Assembly (NCBI GenBank): GCA_016295795.1
Contig: JAEDKN010000002.1
Location: 1 to 64,000, forward strand
DNA: 64,000 bases
Reading direction: 5' to 3'
Source of the DNA: Bacilli bacterium
Lineage (GTDB): Bacteria; Bacillota_I; Bacilli_A; RF39; UBA660
Shown: positions 6,718 to 18,301 of the stretch, one piece after another
How the letters are laid out: each line of letters opens with the position of its first letter
Position numbering within the stretch: the first letter of the stretch is position 1
Translations under genes and position numbers: made by a program
Notes under the pieces: generated by a model
The model's input: only the letters and a program-made list of their open reading frames with translations
What the model was told of the DNA's origin: nothing
Database searches by the model: none

Positions 6718-9700
6718 GTGGCTTATAAGATTGTTAATTGTGGCGAACATCGTAAAAGAAGAAGCTTTTCAAAAATTAAGAACACATATGAATTAAAGGA
6801 TTTACTAGAAATTCAAAAGAAACCGTATCAATGGTTTTTAAATACCGGAATAAAAGAGGTGTTTGATGACCTATTCCCCGTTGAGAATTTTTCAGGTACT
6901 TTATCTTTAGAGTTTGGTGATTATCATTTTGATGAACCTAGATATTCTATTAAAGAATGTAAGGATCGTGAAACAACTTACTCTGCGCCTTTAAAGGTTG
7001 AGGTAAGGCTTTTTAATCATGAGACTGGAGAGGTAAAAGAACAAGAAATTTTCTTAGGAGATATGCCTATCATGACTGATAGTGGAACGTTTGTTATAAA
7101 TGGTGCAGAACGTGTAATAGTATCTCAATTAGTTAGGTCTCCAAGTGTTTATTTCAATAAAGAAATTGATAAAAATGGTAGGCCTTGTATTACTTCTCAA
7201 ATTATTCCAACACGTGGAACTTGGCTTGAGTTTGAAACTGATGCTAGGGATGTTTTATATGTAAGAATTGATAGGACTAGAAAGGTTCCGCTTACGACTT
7301 TATTGCGTGCTTTTGGACTTTCAAGTGACGAAGAAATTTTGAAATTATTTGGGAAAGATGAATATTTAGAGAATACTTTAGCCAAAGATTCAACAAGGAA
7401 TACCGATGAGGCATTGATTGAAATTTATGAAAAATTGAGACCTGGTGAGCCAGCAACTTTAGATTCTTCTAAGAACCAGATTATTACTAGATTTTTTGAC
7501 GAATTTAGATATGATTTAGCTAAAGTTGGTCGTTATAAATTTAATAGAAAATTAAATATAATGGATAGACTTTTAAATCAAAAAATTGCTGAAGACATCA
7601 AAGATGGCGATGAAGTAATTGTTGAGAAGGGAACAGTAATAACAAAAGATATTTGGGAAAAGATAAGGCCTATATTTGAAAAAGGTTATGGTACTAAAAC
7701 TGTTACTATTAATAAGGATTTAGATGAATTTGATAAAGTTCAAATAGTTCAAATTTATAATCCGTCCAACCCAAAGGAAAAATTAAATGTTATTGGTAAT
7801 GATCAAACTATAGATGTAAAAAGGCTTACAATTTCTGATATATATGCATCAGTTTCATATTATTTGAATCTTTTACAAGGAGTAGGACAAATTGATGAAA
7901 TAGATCATTTAGGAAATCGTAGAATTAGGCAAGTTGGAGAACTTTTGCAAAATCAATTTAGAATAGGTGTTTCTCGTATGGAGAGGGTTATTCGTGAGAG
8001 AATGACTACTCAAGAGATGGAAGAAGTTACTCCAAAGACGCTAATTAATATTAGACCGATTACAGCTGCAATGAAGGAATTCTTTGGAAGCAGTCAATTG
8101 TCACAATTTATGGATCAAACTAATCCAATTGCAGAACTTACTAATAAAAGACGTTTATCAGCTTTAGGTCCAGGAGGGCTTTCTCGTGATAGGGCCGGAA
8201 TGGAAGTTCGTGACGTTAATGCATCACATTATGGACGTATTTGTCCTATAGAGTCTCCTGAAGGTCAAAATATCGGACTTATTACTTCTTTAGCAAGTTA
8301 TGCAAAAATTGATGAATATGGTTTTATAATGACTCCATATCGTAAGGTAAAAGATAAATACTTAACTGATGAGGTTGAATATTTAACAGCTGATGAAGAA
8401 AATGACTTGGTTATTTCGCTAGCAACTGTTACTGTTGACGAAAATAATATGATGATCGATGAAACGGTTCCAGCTCGTTTTAGAGGTGAAAATATATTAG
8501 TTAAACCAGAATTGGTTGACTATGTAGATGTATCTCCTCAACAAGTCGTAGCAGTAACTACAAGTTGTATTCCTTTCTTGGAACACGATGATGCAACACG
8601 TGCGTTGATGGGAGCTAATATGCAACGTCAATCAGTACCACTTTTAAAATCAGAAGCACCACTTGTAGGAACGGGTGTTGAATATGTTGCAGCTAGAGAT
8701 TCTGGTGCTGTTATTGTTGCCAAAGCTGACGGTGTTGTAGATTATGTTGATGCAAGAAAAATAGTTGTTTTAAATAAGAATGGAAAAGATGAATATATTT
8801 TATCTAATTTTGAATTATCGAATGCTGGTACATGTCAACATCACAGACCGATTGTAAAGGTAGGAGACAAGGTAAAACGTGGTGAGGTTATTGCTGATGG
8901 ACCTTCTACCGATCAAGGAGAGCTAGCATTAGGTAAAAATGTAGTAGTAGCATTCATGACATTTAATGGATATAATTATGAGGATGCTGTTATATTAAAT
9001 GAAAATTTAGTAAAAGACGATGTTTATACAGGTATTCACTTAGAAGATTTTGAAATGCAATGTCGTGAAACTAAGTTAGGACCTGAGGAAATAACTAGAG
9101 ATATTCCAAATGTTAGCGATGAGGCCCGCAAAAATCTGGATGAGAATGGTATTGTAATAGTTGGTACAGAGGTAAAAGAAGGAGACATTTTAGTTGGTAA
9201 AGTAACGCCAAAGGGAATGGCTGAGTTAACTTCAGAAGAAAAATTATTACATGCAATATTTGGCGAAAAGACTCGTGAAGTTAGGGATACATCACTTCGT
9301 GTTCCTCATGGTGGAGATGGTATTGTTCACGATGTTAAGATATTCTCAAGAAAAGAAAACGATGAGCTTCCTGCAGGAGTTTCTAAAGTTATTCGTGTTT
9401 ATATCGCACAAAAGAGAAAAATTCAAGTTGGAGATAAAATGGCAGGAAGACATGGAAATAAAGGTGTCATTTCGCTTATTCTTCCTGAGGAAGATATGCC
9501 TTATTTGCCAGACGGTAGACCTGTTGATATAATGCTTAATCCACAAGGTGTTCCATCTCGTATGAATCTTGGACAAATCCTAGAATTGCACTTAGGAATG
9601 GCTGCTAAAAAATTGGGCGTACATGTTGCAACTCCAGTATTTGATGGTGCTAAACTAAGTGATATTGAAGATATGATGAAAGAAGCGGGAATGGATCCTG

Positions 9701-10308
9701 ATGGTAAAACAGTTCTTTACGATGGACGTACCGGTGAACCATTCGATAATAGAATTTCAGTCGGTGTAATGTATATGATTAAGCTACATCATATGGTTGA
9801 TGATAAATTACATGCTCGTTCAACCGGACCATATTCTTTAGTAACACAACAACCACTTGGGGGAAAAGCTCAATTCGGTGGTCAAAGATTCGGAGAAATG
9901 GAAGTTTGGGCATTATATGCCTATGGTGCTGCTCATACTCTTCAAGAAATAATGACTGTTAAATCTGATGATGTAGTTGGTCGTGTAAAAGTTTATGAAG
10001 CAATAGTTAAAGGCCAAGAAATAAATCAAGCTGGTATACCTGAGTCGTTTAGGGTACTTATGAAAGAGTTCCAAGCACTTGGACTTGATATAAGTATAAT
10101 TAATGATAAAAACGAGACTATAGAATTGAAAACAATCGAAGAAGCAGAATATAAAGACGATTTTAATGAAACTTTTGATGATTCATTGCCATTAGTAACT
10201 AATTCTGAGACTAATGAAGACTATGAAGATGATGACGAAGATGAAGACATGGATGAGGATTTTGAAAATGTCTTTGAAGACGATTTTATGGAAGGAGATG
10301 AAGAGTAA
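6718..10308 (+). CDS. rpoB: DNA-directed RNA polymerase subunit beta
   Basis: This is the catalytic beta subunit of RNA polymerase. The 1196-residue product has full family length and contains the rifampicin pocket [14 protein letters not shown]...[15 protein letters not shown], the motif [25 protein letters not shown], and the C-terminal [27 protein letters not shown]. Start GTG at 6718 follows GGGGTGAAA. Residue 476 is Asn in [12 protein letters not shown], where most bacteria have His (E. coli 526). The C-terminus ends in a very acidic tail of about 45 residues. Its stop overlaps the rpoC start (TAATG). Confidence 0.98.
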   Translation: MAYKIVNCGEHRKRRSFSKIKNTYELKDLLEIQKKPYQWFLNTGIKEVFDDLFPVENFSGTLSLEFGDYHFDEPRYSIKECKDRETTYSAPLKVEVRLFNHETGEVKEQEIFLGDMPIMTDSGTFVINGAERVIVSQLVRSPSVYFNKEIDKNGRPCITSQIIPTRGTWLEFETDARDVLYVRIDRTRKVPLTTLLRAFGLSSDEEILKLFGKDEYLENTLAKDSTRNTDEALIEIYEKLRPGEPATLDSSKNQIITRFFDEFRYDLAKVGRYKFNRKLNIMDRLLNQKIAEDIKDGDEVIVEKGTVITKDIWEKIRPIFEKGYGTKTVTINKDLDEFDKVQIVQIYNPSNPKEKLNVIGNDQTIDVKRLTISDIYASVSYYLNLLQGVGQIDEIDHLGNRRIRQVGELLQNQFRIGVSRMERVIRERMTTQEMEEVTPKTLINIRPITAAMKEFFGSSQLSQFMDQTNPIAELTNKRRLSALGPGGLSRDRAGMEVRDVNASHYGRICPIESPEGQNIGLITSLASYAKIDEYGFIMTPYRKVKDKYLTDEVEYLTADEENDLVISLATVTVDENNMMIDETVPARFRGENILVKPELVDYVDVSPQQVVAVTTSCIPFLEHDDATRALMGANMQRQSVPLLKSEAPLVGTGVEYVAARDSGAVIVAKADGVVDYVDARKIVVLNKNGKDEYILSNFELSNAGTCQHHRPIVKVGDKVKRGEVIADGPSTDQGELALGKNVVVAFMTFNGYNYEDAVILNENLVKDDVYTGIHLEDFEMQCRETKLGPEEITRDIPNVSDEARKNLDENGIVIVGTEVKEGDILVGKVTPKGMAELTSEEKLLHAIFGEKTREVRDTSLRVPHGGDGIVHDVKIFSRKENDELPAGVSKVIRVYIAQKRKIQVGDKMAGRHGNKGVISLILPEEDMPYLPDGRPVDIMLNPQGVPSRMNLGQILELHLGMAAKKLGVHVATPVFDGAKLSDIEDMMKEAGMDPDGKTVLYDGRTGEPFDNRISVGVMYMIKLHHMVDDKLHARSTGPYSLVTQQPLGGKAQFGGQRFGEMEVWALYAYGAAHTLQEIMTVKSDDVVGRVKVYEAIVKGQEINQAGIPESFRVLMKEFQALGLDISIINDKNETIELKTIEEAEYKDDFNETFDDSLPLVTNSETNEDYEDDDEDEDMDEDFENVFEDDFMEGDEE

Positions 10309-13300
10309 TGATAGAAGTAAATAAATTTGAAGCTCTTAAGATAGGAATTGCATCTCCTGATAAAATAAGGGAATGGAGCTATGGCGAAGTAAAAAAGCCA
10401 GAAACAATAAATTATAGAACTCTTCGTCCTGAGAGGGATGGATTGTTTTGTGAAAAGATTTTCGGTCCAACTAAGGATTTTGAGTGTGCTTGTGGGAAAT
10501 ATAAAAGAGTACGTTATAAGAACATAGTTTGTGACAGATGCGGTGTTGAAGTAACTCGTAGTAAAGTAAGACGTGAGAGAATGGGACATATTGAGTTAGC
10601 TTCTCCTGTATCTCATATTTGGTTCTTTAAAGGTGTTCCATCTCGTATGGGACTAGTATTAGATATGAGTCCTAGGGATCTTGAAGAAGTTTTATACTTT
10701 GTTAGTTATGTTGTAATTGATAAAGGTATAGCTCCTCTTGAAAATAAACAAACTTTGTCCGAAAGAGAATATCGCCAATATTATGAAAAATATGGTGACG
10801 GATTTAAAGTAGGAATGGGTGCTGAAGCAATCAAGGAATTGCTAAGCAAAGTTGATTTAAAAAAGGAAATAGATGAAATAACTAAAGAGCTTGAAACAGC
10901 TCAAGGTCAAAAAAGGACAAGACTAGTTAAAAGAATTGATGTATTAGATGCATTTTATAAGTCTGGAAATCGTCCTGAATGGATGATTCTAGATTGTATT
11001 CCAGTAATTCCACCAGAATTACGTCCTATGATTCAACTTGATGGTGGACGTTTTGCAACAAGTGATTTAAATGATTTGTATCGTCGCGTAATAAACAGAA
11101 ATAATCGTTTAAAGAAACTTATTGATTTAAATGCCCCTGGGATAATTATTCAAAATGAAAAACGTATGTTACAAGAAGCCGTAGATGCGTTGTTCGATAA
11201 TGGTAGACGTGGAAGAAGTGTAACTGGTGCTGGAAATCGTCCTTTGAAATCACTTTCTAGTATGTTAAAGGGAAAACAAGGAAGATTCCGTCAAAACTTG
11301 TTAGGAAAGCGTGTAGATTATTCTGGACGTAGTGTTATAGTAGTAGGTCCAAGTTTAAAAATGTATCAATGTGGTATTCCAAAAGAAATGGCACTTGAAT
11401 TATTTAAACCTCATGTAATAAATGGATTGGTTTCTCGCGATATAGCGCACAATATTAAGGCTGCTAAGAGATTAATTGAAAATAGAGATCCTCAAGTTTG
11501 GGACGTAGTAGAAGATGTTATAAAAGAACATCCAGTATTATTGAATCGTGCACCAACACTTCACAGACTTGGTATTCAAGCATTTGAACCAGTTTTAATT
11601 GGTGGTAAGGCAATAAGACTTCATCCTCTTGTATGTCCTGCATTTAATGCAGACTTCGATGGAGATCAGATGGCAGTTCATGTACCACTTTCTGAAGAAG
11701 CTCAAGCAGAAGCAAGATTATTAATGCTAGGAGCAAATAATATTCTTTCTCCAAAAAGTGGTGATCCAATTGTTACTCCTTCACAAGATATGGTTTTAGG
11801 TAATTATTATTTAACAATGGAAAAATCTGGTCTTGATGGGGAAGGAAGAGTATTTAAAGATTCAAACGAAGCTTTGATGGCATATGAAAGAAGAGAAATC
11901 ACTCTTCATACTAGAATTGCTATACCTGTTGATTCTTTTAAGTATAAATTATTTACTGAAACTCAAAAAGGTAAGTATTTGATTACTACAGTTGGTAAAT
12001 TAAAATTTAATGAGATTTTACCTGATTCATTTGCTTATATAAATGAACCAACATTAGATAATATTCAAAATATTACTCCTAATAAATATTTTATAAATAA
12101 AGGAGAAAATATTGTTGAAAAAATAAAGGAAATGCCATTGGTTAAACCATTCCCAAAGGGAACGCTAGAAAATATTATTGCTCAAATTTTCAAACGTTAT
12201 AAAACAACAGAGACGTCTATAATGCTTGATAAAATGAAAGATTTAGGATTTAAGTATTCTACTATTGCAGGTATTACTGTTTCAATTAGTGATGTTGTTA
12301 CAAGCGATAATAAACAAGAAATTATAGCTGAATCAAAGAAAACTGTTGATAAAATAAATAAACAATATCAACGAGGATTGATAACTGAAGACGAGAGATT
12401 AGAAAAAGTTATAGAAACATGGCATGGATGTAAAGATAAGGTTCAAAAAGAACTAGAGATAAAGGCAAATAACGACGTTGATAATCCAATATTCATGATG
12501 ATGCATTCAAAAGCTCGTGGATCAATTTCAAACTTTACACAAATTGCAGGTATGCGTGGTTTAATGTCTAAGCCTAATGGAGATACAATTGAAATTCCGG
12601 TTTTATCTTCATTTAAAGAAGGTTTATCGGTTTCTGAATTCTTCTTATCAACTCACAGTGCTCGTAAAGGAAGTGCGGATACTGCATTAAAAACCGCTGA
12701 TTCTGGATATTTAACTAGACGTTTAGTTGATGTAAGTCAAGATATTATTGTTAGAGAAGAAGATTGTGGAACAGAAAACGGTGTAGTAGTAAAGGCATTT
12801 GTCAACGATAAAACAGGAGAGGTTATAGAGAAATTATACGATCGTATACTTGGTAGATATACTAATAAAAAGATTGTTCATCCTGAGACAAAGGAAGTTA
12901 TTGCAGAAAAATTACAATATATAACAGAAAGTTTGGCTGATAAAATAATAGAGGCGGGAATAACTGAAGTTGAATTAAGAACAACATTAACTTGTAATAC
13001 ATTAAATGGTGTATGTCAAAAATGTTATGGTAGAAACTTGGCTACTGGAAATATTGTTGAAATAGGAGAAGCGGTTGGTATCATGGCGGCACAATCTATT
13101 GGGGAACCTGGTACGCAATTGACAATGAGAACTTTCCATACTGGAGGAGTTGCTGGAGGAGAAGATATTACTCAAGGTCTTCCTCGTATTCAAGAATTAT
13201 TTGAAGCAAGAATACCAAAAGGAAAATCAACAATTTCTGAAATTAATGGTAAGGTTACTAAGATAGAAGAGGATCATGGAAAATATAGAATAAGTATAAC

Positions 13301-13940
13301 CAATGAGTTAGAGACTAAAGAACACGTGTCAAATTATGGTGCTAAATTAAGAGTATCATTAAATGATATGGTATCTGCAGGAGATAAATTAACTGAAGGT
13401 GCTATTAGTCCTAAAGAACTATTGGCTGTAACAGATCCACTTACTACACAAGAATATATTTTAAAAGAAGTTCAAGGTGTATATCGTGGCCAAGGTGTTG
13501 ATATATCAGATAAACACGTTGAGATTATTGCTAGACGTATGATATCAAAAATGAGAATTATAGATTCAGGAGATACGTTGTTTTTACCTGGTAGTCTAGT
13601 AAATTTCAGAGAATTTACTGACGCTAATAAAGAAGTGATAATAAAGGGAAAACGCCCTGCAACAGGTAAACCTATTATGTTAGGTATTACTAAAGCTTCT
13701 CTTGAAACTGATTCGTTCTTATCAGCAGCCTCATTCCAGGAAACAACGAGAATTTTAACTGATGCAGCAATACGTGGTAAGGTCGATCATTTACAAGGAT
13801 TGAAAGAAAATGTTATTATTGGTAAACTAATTCCAGCAGGAACTGGTGTAAAGCAATACCGTAATATTGAATATGAATTATCTTCTCAATTGTTAGATGA
13901 AGAACCATTAGAAAAATTAGAAGACGAATTAATGGAATAA
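10308..13940 (+). CDS. rpoC: DNA-directed RNA polymerase subunit beta'
   Basis: This beta' subunit carries the active-site magnesium through [12 protein letters not shown]. The 1210-residue product also shows the N-terminal zinc ribbon (CACGKYK...CDRCGVEV), the bridge/trigger helix region [21 protein letters not shown], and the second zinc site with [16 protein letters not shown]. The ATG at 10308 overlaps the rpoB stop by one base, so translation is coupled. The stop codon lies inside the stem of the terminator. Confidence 0.98.
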   Translation: MIEVNKFEALKIGIASPDKIREWSYGEVKKPETINYRTLRPERDGLFCEKIFGPTKDFECACGKYKRVRYKNIVCDRCGVEVTRSKVRRERMGHIELASPVSHIWFFKGVPSRMGLVLDMSPRDLEEVLYFVSYVVIDKGIAPLENKQTLSEREYRQYYEKYGDGFKVGMGAEAIKELLSKVDLKKEIDEITKELETAQGQKRTRLVKRIDVLDAFYKSGNRPEWMILDCIPVIPPELRPMIQLDGGRFATSDLNDLYRRVINRNNRLKKLIDLNAPGIIIQNEKRMLQEAVDALFDNGRRGRSVTGAGNRPLKSLSSMLKGKQGRFRQNLLGKRVDYSGRSVIVVGPSLKMYQCGIPKEMALELFKPHVINGLVSRDIAHNIKAAKRLIENRDPQVWDVVEDVIKEHPVLLNRAPTLHRLGIQAFEPVLIGGKAIRLHPLVCPAFNADFDGDQMAVHVPLSEEAQAEARLLMLGANNILSPKSGDPIVTPSQDMVLGNYYLTMEKSGLDGEGRVFKDSNEALMAYERREITLHTRIAIPVDSFKYKLFTETQKGKYLITTVGKLKFNEILPDSFAYINEPTLDNIQNITPNKYFINKGENIVEKIKEMPLVKPFPKGTLENIIAQIFKRYKTTETSIMLDKMKDLGFKYSTIAGITVSISDVVTSDNKQEIIAESKKTVDKINKQYQRGLITEDERLEKVIETWHGCKDKVQKELEIKANNDVDNPIFMMMHSKARGSISNFTQIAGMRGLMSKPNGDTIEIPVLSSFKEGLSVSEFFLSTHSARKGSADTALKTADSGYLTRRLVDVSQDIIVREEDCGTENGVVVKAFVNDKTGEVIEKLYDRILGRYTNKKIVHPETKEVIAEKLQYITESLADKIIEAGITEVELRTTLTCNTLNGVCQKCYGRNLATGNIVEIGEAVGIMAAQSIGEPGTQLTMRTFHTGGVAGGEDITQGLPRIQELFEARIPKGKSTISEINGKVTKIEEDHGKYRISITNELETKEHVSNYGAKLRVSLNDMVSAGDKLTEGAISPKELLAVTDPLTTQEYILKEVQGVYRGQGVDISDKHVEIIARRMISKMRIIDSGDTLFLPGSLVNFREFTDANKEVIIKGKRPATGKPIMLGITKASLETDSFLSAASFQETTRILTDAAIRGKVDHLQGLKENVIIGKLIPAGTGVKQYRNIEYELSSQLLDEEPLEKLEDELME

Positions 13941-13951
13941 TTCGTCTTTTT
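13921..13951 (+). terminator. Terminator of rpoB-rpoC
   Basis: AAGACGAATTA (13921-13931) pairs perfectly with TAATTCGTCTT (13938-13948) around ATGGAA, running into TTTTT. The rpoC stop codon (13938-13940) is part of the stem. Confidence 0.88.
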
Positions 13952-13953
13952 AT

Positions 13954-13982
13954 TTGATAAAATCATGTATTTGTTGTAAAAT
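13954..13982 (+). promoter_or_regulatory. Promoter of the 13999 gene
   Basis: TTGATA (13954-13959), 17-base spacer, TAAAAT (13977-13982) with TG directly before the -10. The start codon at 13999 is only about 10 bases from the expected transcription start, so the leader is very short. Confidence 0.65.
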
Positions 13983-13998
13983 GTATATGGTGATTAAT

Positions 13999-14406
13999 AT
14001 GAAAAAACTTGACAATAGAGGATGGGGACTGTCCTTGTTTCTAACGTTTATAGGTGTATTTTTTGTTGCAATAATTTTAGTTGCGCATTTATCTACTAAA
14101 TATGGTATAGGCCCAACAAATACGGATACTAGTAGTAAAAACAATTCAATTATACAGGAGTATAAAGAATATGAGATGCTTGTAAAAGAAGCATCCGTTA
14201 AATATCAAGAACGTCATTATCCTATTATAGATAATGGTGATAGTTTTTATGTTAATATTGACAAACTAGATATAGATAAAGATATTTTAAATAAATGTAG
14301 TGGTTATGTTGAATTTGGAATGAATAATGATATATATTATTATTCCCCATATTTGCATTGCGGAAATTATAAAACAAGCGGATACATAAGCAGTTTAGAT
14401 AAATAA
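13999..14406 (+). CDS. Hypothetical membrane-anchored or pseudopilin-like protein
   Basis: The 135-residue product begins MKKLDNRGWGLSLFLTFIGVFFVAIILVAHL: a short basic segment, Asn-Arg-Gly, then one hydrophobic helix. This resembles a type IV prepilin leader (K/R-G followed by an aromatic residue), but the expected Glu at +5 is Leu, so processing is uncertain. The rest is extracytoplasmic, polar and Tyr-rich, with two Cys (NKCSGY and LHCGNY) that could form a disulfide. I chose ATG at 13999 over in-frame ATGs upstream because those lie in or before the -10. It is a single-gene unit between two strong terminators. Function unknown. Confidence 0.65.
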   Translation: MKKLDNRGWGLSLFLTFIGVFFVAIILVAHLSTKYGIGPTNTDTSSKNNSIIQEYKEYEMLVKEASVKYQERHYPIIDNGDSFYVNIDKLDIDKDILNKCSGYVEFGMNNDIYYYSPYLHCGNYKTSGYISSLDK

Positions 14407-14441
14407 AAGAAGAAAATTAGTTTTAAATTTTCTTCTTTTTT
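14405..14441. terminator. Bidirectional terminator between the 13999 gene and mscL
   Basis: AAAAGAAGAAAATT (14405-14418) and AATTTTCTTCTTTT (14426-14439) form a perfect 14-bp stem. It has T-runs in both orientations and serves the two convergent genes. Confidence 0.85.
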
Positions 14442-14863
14442 AATAGGTCTCTTATTTCTTCTAATAGTAAAACTTCATCTGATTTCTTTACAACATCAGG
14501 GCTTTCCTTTTTTTCTTCTTCTTTTTTAAAGAAATTATTAAAAATCTTTATTATAAGGAATATGAAAAATGCTATTATCAAAAAGTCTACTATGTTTTGG
14601 ATAAATGCTCCATATGCAATAGTCGCATCTTTAATCTTAAAGGATAGATTTTTAAAATCTTGACCACCTAATAATAATCCGATAATTGGCATTAATATAT
14701 CATTTACTAATGAAGTTACAATTTTACTGAAAGCGCCTCCTATAATTACACCTACAGCGAGGTCTATGACATTTCCTCTTTGAATAAATTTTTTGAACTC
14801 TTCGAAGAAACCAACTATTTTCTTTTGTTCTTCTTTGATTTTCTTCTTACTTATATTTTTCAT
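14423..14863 (-). CDS. mscL: Large-conductance mechanosensitive channel MscL
   Basis: MscL opens under membrane tension to release solutes during hypo-osmotic shock. The 146-residue product has the signature [23 protein letters not shown] in TM1, the periplasmic loop, and TM2 ([15 protein letters not shown]), followed by an acidic/basic cytoplasmic helix ending in [11 protein letters not shown]. The N-terminus has about 15 additional basic residues before the usual FxEFKKF start. An AGGAGG precedes the start on the minus strand. Its stop lies in the loop of the shared terminator. Confidence 0.95.
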   Translation of the reverse strand: MKNISKKKIKEEQKKIVGFFEEFKKFIQRGNVIDLAVGVIIGGAFSKIVTSLVNDILMPIIGLLLGGQDFKNLSFKIKDATIAYGAFIQNIVDFLIIAFFIFLIIKIFNNFFKKEEEKKESPDVVKKSDEVLLLEEIRDLLKKKKI

Positions 14864-14881
14864 AAAAATCCTCCTAAAACA

Positions 14882-14910
14882 ATTATATATAAAAATAATT
14901 TTTTTTTCAA
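14882..14910 (-). promoter_or_regulatory. Promoter of mscL
   Basis: On the minus strand, TTGAAA (14910-14905), a 17-base spacer and TATAAT (14887-14882). It is divergent from the rpsL promoter. Confidence 0.75.
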
Positions 14911-14933
14911 TTAATAAGAAATATAATTTTGTA

Positions 14934-14962
14934 TTGACATATTAATATTAAGATGATATATT
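14934..14962 (+). promoter_or_regulatory. Promoter of the str operon
   Basis: TTGACA (14934-14939), 17-base spacer, TATATT (14957-14962) with an extended TG at 14954-14955. Confidence 0.8.
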
Positions 14963-14981
14963 ATTCATGCTGATTGAATTG

Positions 14982-15039
14982 AGCTTTGTTTATGCAAAGC
15001 TTATATTTAATATCAAAAATGACACACCTGGGGATGTGT
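14982..15039 (+). promoter_or_regulatory. rpsL leader hairpins
   Basis: Two small stem-loops lie in the leader: AGCTTTG (14982-14988) with CAAAGCT (14995-15001), and ACACA (15022-15026) with TGTGT (15035-15039) around CCTGGGGA. The second ends 11 bases before the rpsL Shine-Dalgarno. A control role is possible but not demonstrated. Confidence 0.4.
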
Positions 15040-15059
15040 AAAGAAAGGAGACCGAATTT

Positions 15060-15473
15060 ATGCCTACAATTAATCAATTAGTAAGAAAAAATAGAAGTGA
15101 TAAGAACAGAAAAAGTAAATCACCTGTATTAGGGATTGGACTAAACAGCATTCAAAAGAAACAAACAGATAAAAAATCACCTCAAAAACGTGGAGTATGT
15201 ACACGTGTTGGTACAATGACACCAAAAAAGCCAAACTCAGCACTTCGTAAATATGCTCGTGTTCGCCTAAGCAATGGTATGGAAGTAACTTGTTATATTC
15301 CTGGAATCGGACATAATTTACAAGAACATAGTGTTGTCTTGATTCGTGGCGGACGTGTAAAAGATTTAATTGGTGTACGTTATCATATTATACGTGGTAC
15401 ATTAGATACAGCTGGTGTTAAAGATAGAAAACAAGGACGTAGTAAATACGGAGCAAAGAAACCTAAAAAGTAA
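15060..15473 (+). CDS. rpsL: 30S ribosomal protein S12
   Basis: S12 shapes the decoding centre. The 137-residue product begins [10 protein letters not shown] and has the conserved [31 protein letters not shown]. The Lys in the PKKPNS loop, whose mutation gives streptomycin resistance, is wild type. The second decoding loop reads [13 protein letters not shown], with Ile at residue 104 (codon 15369-15371) where nearly all bacteria have Pro. The start follows AAAGGAGACCG. It is the first gene of rpsL-rpsG-fusA. Confidence 0.97.
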   Translation: MPTINQLVRKNRSDKNRKSKSPVLGIGLNSIQKKQTDKKSPQKRGVCTRVGTMTPKKPNSALRKYARVRLSNGMEVTCYIPGIGHNLQEHSVVLIRGGRVKDLIGVRYHIIRGTLDTAGVKDRKQGRSKYGAKKPKK

Positions 15474-15500
15474 TTTAAAAGTTGAAAGGAGGAAAATATA

Positions 15501-15968
15501 ATGCGTAAAAGACGTGCAGTTAAGAGAGATGTTCTACCAGATCCAATATATAATTCAAAGGTAGTTACTAAAGTGGTAAATGCAATTATGTTAGACGGTA
15601 AAAAGGGAACAGCTCAAACTATTCTTTATAAAGCATTTGATATAATTAAAGAAAGAACAAATGAAGATCCTATGGCAATTTTTGAAAAAGCAATGGAAAA
15701 TATCAAACCGTCTTTGGAAGTTAAGTCAAGAAGGGTTGGAGGATCAAATTATCAAGTACCTATTGAGGTTAGTCCAGCAAGAAGCCAAGCATTGGCTATA
15801 CGTTGGCTTGTAAAATATGCTAGAGAAAGAGGCGGAAAAGGTATGGCCGAGAATCTAGCAAGCGAATTAATTGATGCATCAAACGGAACTGGTGGAGCAG
15901 TTAAGAAACGCGAAGATACACATAGAATGGCAGAGGCTAATAAAGCATTTGCTCATTATCGTTGGTAG
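15501..15968 (+). CDS. rpsG: 30S ribosomal protein S7
   Basis: S7 nucleates assembly of the 30S head and contacts the E-site tRNA. The 155-residue product begins [20 protein letters not shown] and includes [22 protein letters not shown], the S7 signature. AAAGGAGG precedes the ATG. It is followed by fusA after 13 bases. Confidence 0.97.
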   Translation: MRKRRAVKRDVLPDPIYNSKVVTKVVNAIMLDGKKGTAQTILYKAFDIIKERTNEDPMAIFEKAMENIKPSLEVKSRRVGGSNYQVPIEVSPARSQALAIRWLVKYARERGGKGMAENLASELIDASNGTGGAVKKREDTHRMAEANKAFAHYRW

Positions 15969-15981
15969 AGGGGAGTAAAGT

Positions 15982-18051
15982 ATGGCACGCGAGACATCAT
16001 TATTAATGACACGAAATATAGGAATAATGGCACATATTGATGCAGGTAAAACTACTTGTACCGAACGTGTATTATTTCATACTAAAAAAATTCACAAAAT
16101 TGGTGAGACACATGATGGTGCTTCACAAATGGACTGGATGGAACAAGAGCAGGAACGTGGTATTACTATTACCTCAGCTGCAACAACTGCCTATTGGAAA
16201 AAGTATCGTTTCAATATTATTGATACTCCAGGACATGTAGACTTCACAGTTGAAGTTAGTCGTAGTTTAAGAGTACTAGATGGTGCAGTAGCACTTATAG
16301 ATGCTCAAGCAGGAGTTGAACCTCAAACTGAAACTGTTTGGCGTCAAGCTACTGAATTTAAAGTTCCAAGAATTATTTTTGCAAATAAAATGGATAAGAT
16401 GGGTGCAGATTTCGTTTATAGTTTAGGAACAATTGATTCTAGACTTGGAGTTAATGCTAAGCCTATTGAATGGCCTATTGGTGCAGAAAGTGAGTTTAAT
16501 GGAATAATAGATTTGGTTACAATGAAGGCATACCAATATGACGGAAAGCCTGAAGAGGAACCACAAGAAATAGAAATTCCATCTGATTTAAAGGATATAG
16601 CTGAAGAAAAGAGAGCAGAGTTAATCGAAGCAGTAGCTGAATTTGATGATGAACTAATGGAAAAATATCTTGAAGGAGATGAAATTCCAGTTGATTTAAT
16701 CAAGAAGGCTATTAGAAAAGGAACACTTGCAGTTGAATTTTTCCCAGTTATGTGTGGTACAGCATTAGGAAATAAGGGTATTAAATTACTCCTTGATGCA
16801 GTAATTGACTATTTACCATCGCCACTTGATGTTGAAGCTATTCCTGGTATTGATAAAGATGGTAATGAAGTTTTAAGACATCCATCAGACGATGAACCAT
16901 TTAGTGCATTAGCTTTTAAAGTTATGACAGATCCATTTGTTGGACGTTTAACTTTCTTTAGAGTTTATTCTGGGCATTTATCAAGCGGTTCATATGTAAT
17001 GAATTCTACAAAAGGCGCTAAGGAAAGAATTGGTCGTATTCTACTTATGCATGCGAACAATCGTACAGAAATTTCCGATGTATATACAGGAGATATTGCT
17101 GCAGCAGTAGGACTTAAAAATACTACAACAGGAGATACTTTATGTGATGAAAAGAAGCAAGTTATACTTGAATCTATGGAATTCCCAGAACCTGTTATTC
17201 AATTGGCAGTTGAACCAAAATCAAAAGCCGATCAAGATAAAATGGGAATTGCGTTACAAAAACTTGCAGAAGAAGATCCTACATTTAGAGTTCATACAGA
17301 TCATGAAACTGGTCAAACAGTTATTTCAGGAATGGGTGAACTTCATTTGGACGTATTAGTAGATCGTATGAGAAGAGAATTCTCGGTTGAATGTAATGTT
17401 GGTAAACCACAAGTAGCTTATCGTGAAACAATACGTCAAGCAGCTGATTGTGAAGGTAAATACATTAAGCAATCAGGTGGTCGTGGACAGTATGGTCACG
17501 TATGGATTAAATTCGAACCAAATCCTGATAAAGGATATGAGTTTGTGGATGCTATCGTTGGTGGCGTAGTTCCTCGTGAATATATTCCAGTAACTGATAA
17601 AGGATTACAAGAAGCAATGGCAGGAGGAGTTTTAGCGGGGTATCCAATGATAGATGTTAAAGCAACATTATTTGATGGTTCATATCATGATGTTGACTCT
17701 AGTGAAATGGCATTTAAAATTGCTGCTTCTATGGCTTTGAAAGAAGCTAAAAACAAATGTAAACCAGTGCTTCTTGAACCTATTATGAAGGTTGATGTAA
17801 CAGTGCCTGATGAATATTTTGGTAATGTTATGGGTGATTTAACTAGTAGACGTGGTAGACCATTGGGTCAAGAAACAATCGGTAATGCTATTAAATTAAG
17901 TGCAATGGTTCCATTAGCAGAAATGTTTGGATACGCTACATCTTTAAGAAGCAATAGTCAGGGACGTGGAAACTTTATTATGCAATTTGATCATTATGAA
18001 GAGGTTCCAAAAAATATTGCTGAAGAAATAATCAAGAAAAGTGGAAATTAA
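15982..18051 (+). CDS. fusA: Translation elongation factor G
   Basis: EF-G drives ribosomal translocation with GTP. The 689-residue product has the G1 motif AHIDAGKTT, the switch and G2 region [15 protein letters not shown]3 DTPGHVDF, and G4 NKMDKMGA. Domains II-V follow, including GMGELHLDV and the C-terminal [16 protein letters not shown]. Length is normal and the sequence intact. The start ATG follows AGGGGAG. The tuf gene is separated by 250 bases with a structured leader and its own promoter. Confidence 0.98.
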   Translation: MARETSLLMTRNIGIMAHIDAGKTTCTERVLFHTKKIHKIGETHDGASQMDWMEQEQERGITITSAATTAYWKKYRFNIIDTPGHVDFTVEVSRSLRVLDGAVALIDAQAGVEPQTETVWRQATEFKVPRIIFANKMDKMGADFVYSLGTIDSRLGVNAKPIEWPIGAESEFNGIIDLVTMKAYQYDGKPEEEPQEIEIPSDLKDIAEEKRAELIEAVAEFDDELMEKYLEGDEIPVDLIKKAIRKGTLAVEFFPVMCGTALGNKGIKLLLDAVIDYLPSPLDVEAIPGIDKDGNEVLRHPSDDEPFSALAFKVMTDPFVGRLTFFRVYSGHLSSGSYVMNSTKGAKERIGRILLMHANNRTEISDVYTGDIAAAVGLKNTTTGDTLCDEKKQVILESMEFPEPVIQLAVEPKSKADQDKMGIALQKLAEEDPTFRVHTDHETGQTVISGMGELHLDVLVDRMRREFSVECNVGKPQVAYRETIRQAADCEGKYIKQSGGRGQYGHVWIKFEPNPDKGYEFVDAIVGGVVPREYIPVTDKGLQEAMAGGVLAGYPMIDVKATLFDGSYHDVDSSEMAFKIAASMALKEAKNKCKPVLLEPIMKVDVTVPDEYFGNVMGDLTSRRGRPLGQETIGNAIKLSAMVPLAEMFGYATSLRSNSQGRGNFIMQFDHYEEVPKNIAEEIIKKSGN

Positions 18052-18054
18052 GAC

Positions 18055-18228
18055 AGTTTCTTAAATGGGAAACATTAGACAAATTAGTAAAAAAGTCTAT
18101 AAATATTGGTTGATTATAGAATGCTTAAATTATTATGAGGCAGAAGAGCATTCTGTAAGAAACTAGAAAAATAGGCAACAAACAAATTCTAATAATAACT
18201 GAAAGTCGTACAACTTTCCGATTATTAT
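18055..18228 (+). ncRNA. Candidate structured leader between fusA and tuf
   Basis: Paired segments read directly from the sequence suggest a three-way junction. P1 is AGTTTCTTA (18055-18063) with TAAGAAACT (18156-18164). P2 is TAGAC (18076-18080) with GTCTA (18095-18099). P3 is AGAATGCT (18118-18125) with AGCATTCT (18147-18154). GTTTC of P1 (18056-18060) can instead pair locally with GAAAC (18069-18073), so two folds compete. A further hairpin is GAAAGT (18201-18206) with ACTTTC (18213-18218), extended by ATAATAA with TTATTAT. No known RNA class was recognised. Confidence 0.4.
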
Positions 18229-18239
18229 ATAAAAAATAG

Positions 18240-18268
18240 TTGATAAATTATCAATTATTAGTTAAAAT
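18240..18268 (+). promoter_or_regulatory. Promoter of tuf
   Basis: TTGATA (18240-18245), 17-base spacer, TAAAAT (18263-18268), followed by a short AT-rich leader and AAAGGAGG. Confidence 0.6.
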
Positions 18269-18301
18269 AAAGTAGTAATTAAAAAAAGGAGGAAATATAA
18301 A

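Noticed and set aside
9251..9576. Long open frames in other frames and on the opposite strand within rpoB, and similar ones within rpoC, fusA, rnr, pcrA and the ribosomal genes.
   Set aside because: They lack ribosome binding sites, have unlikely composition and overlap strongly conserved genes.
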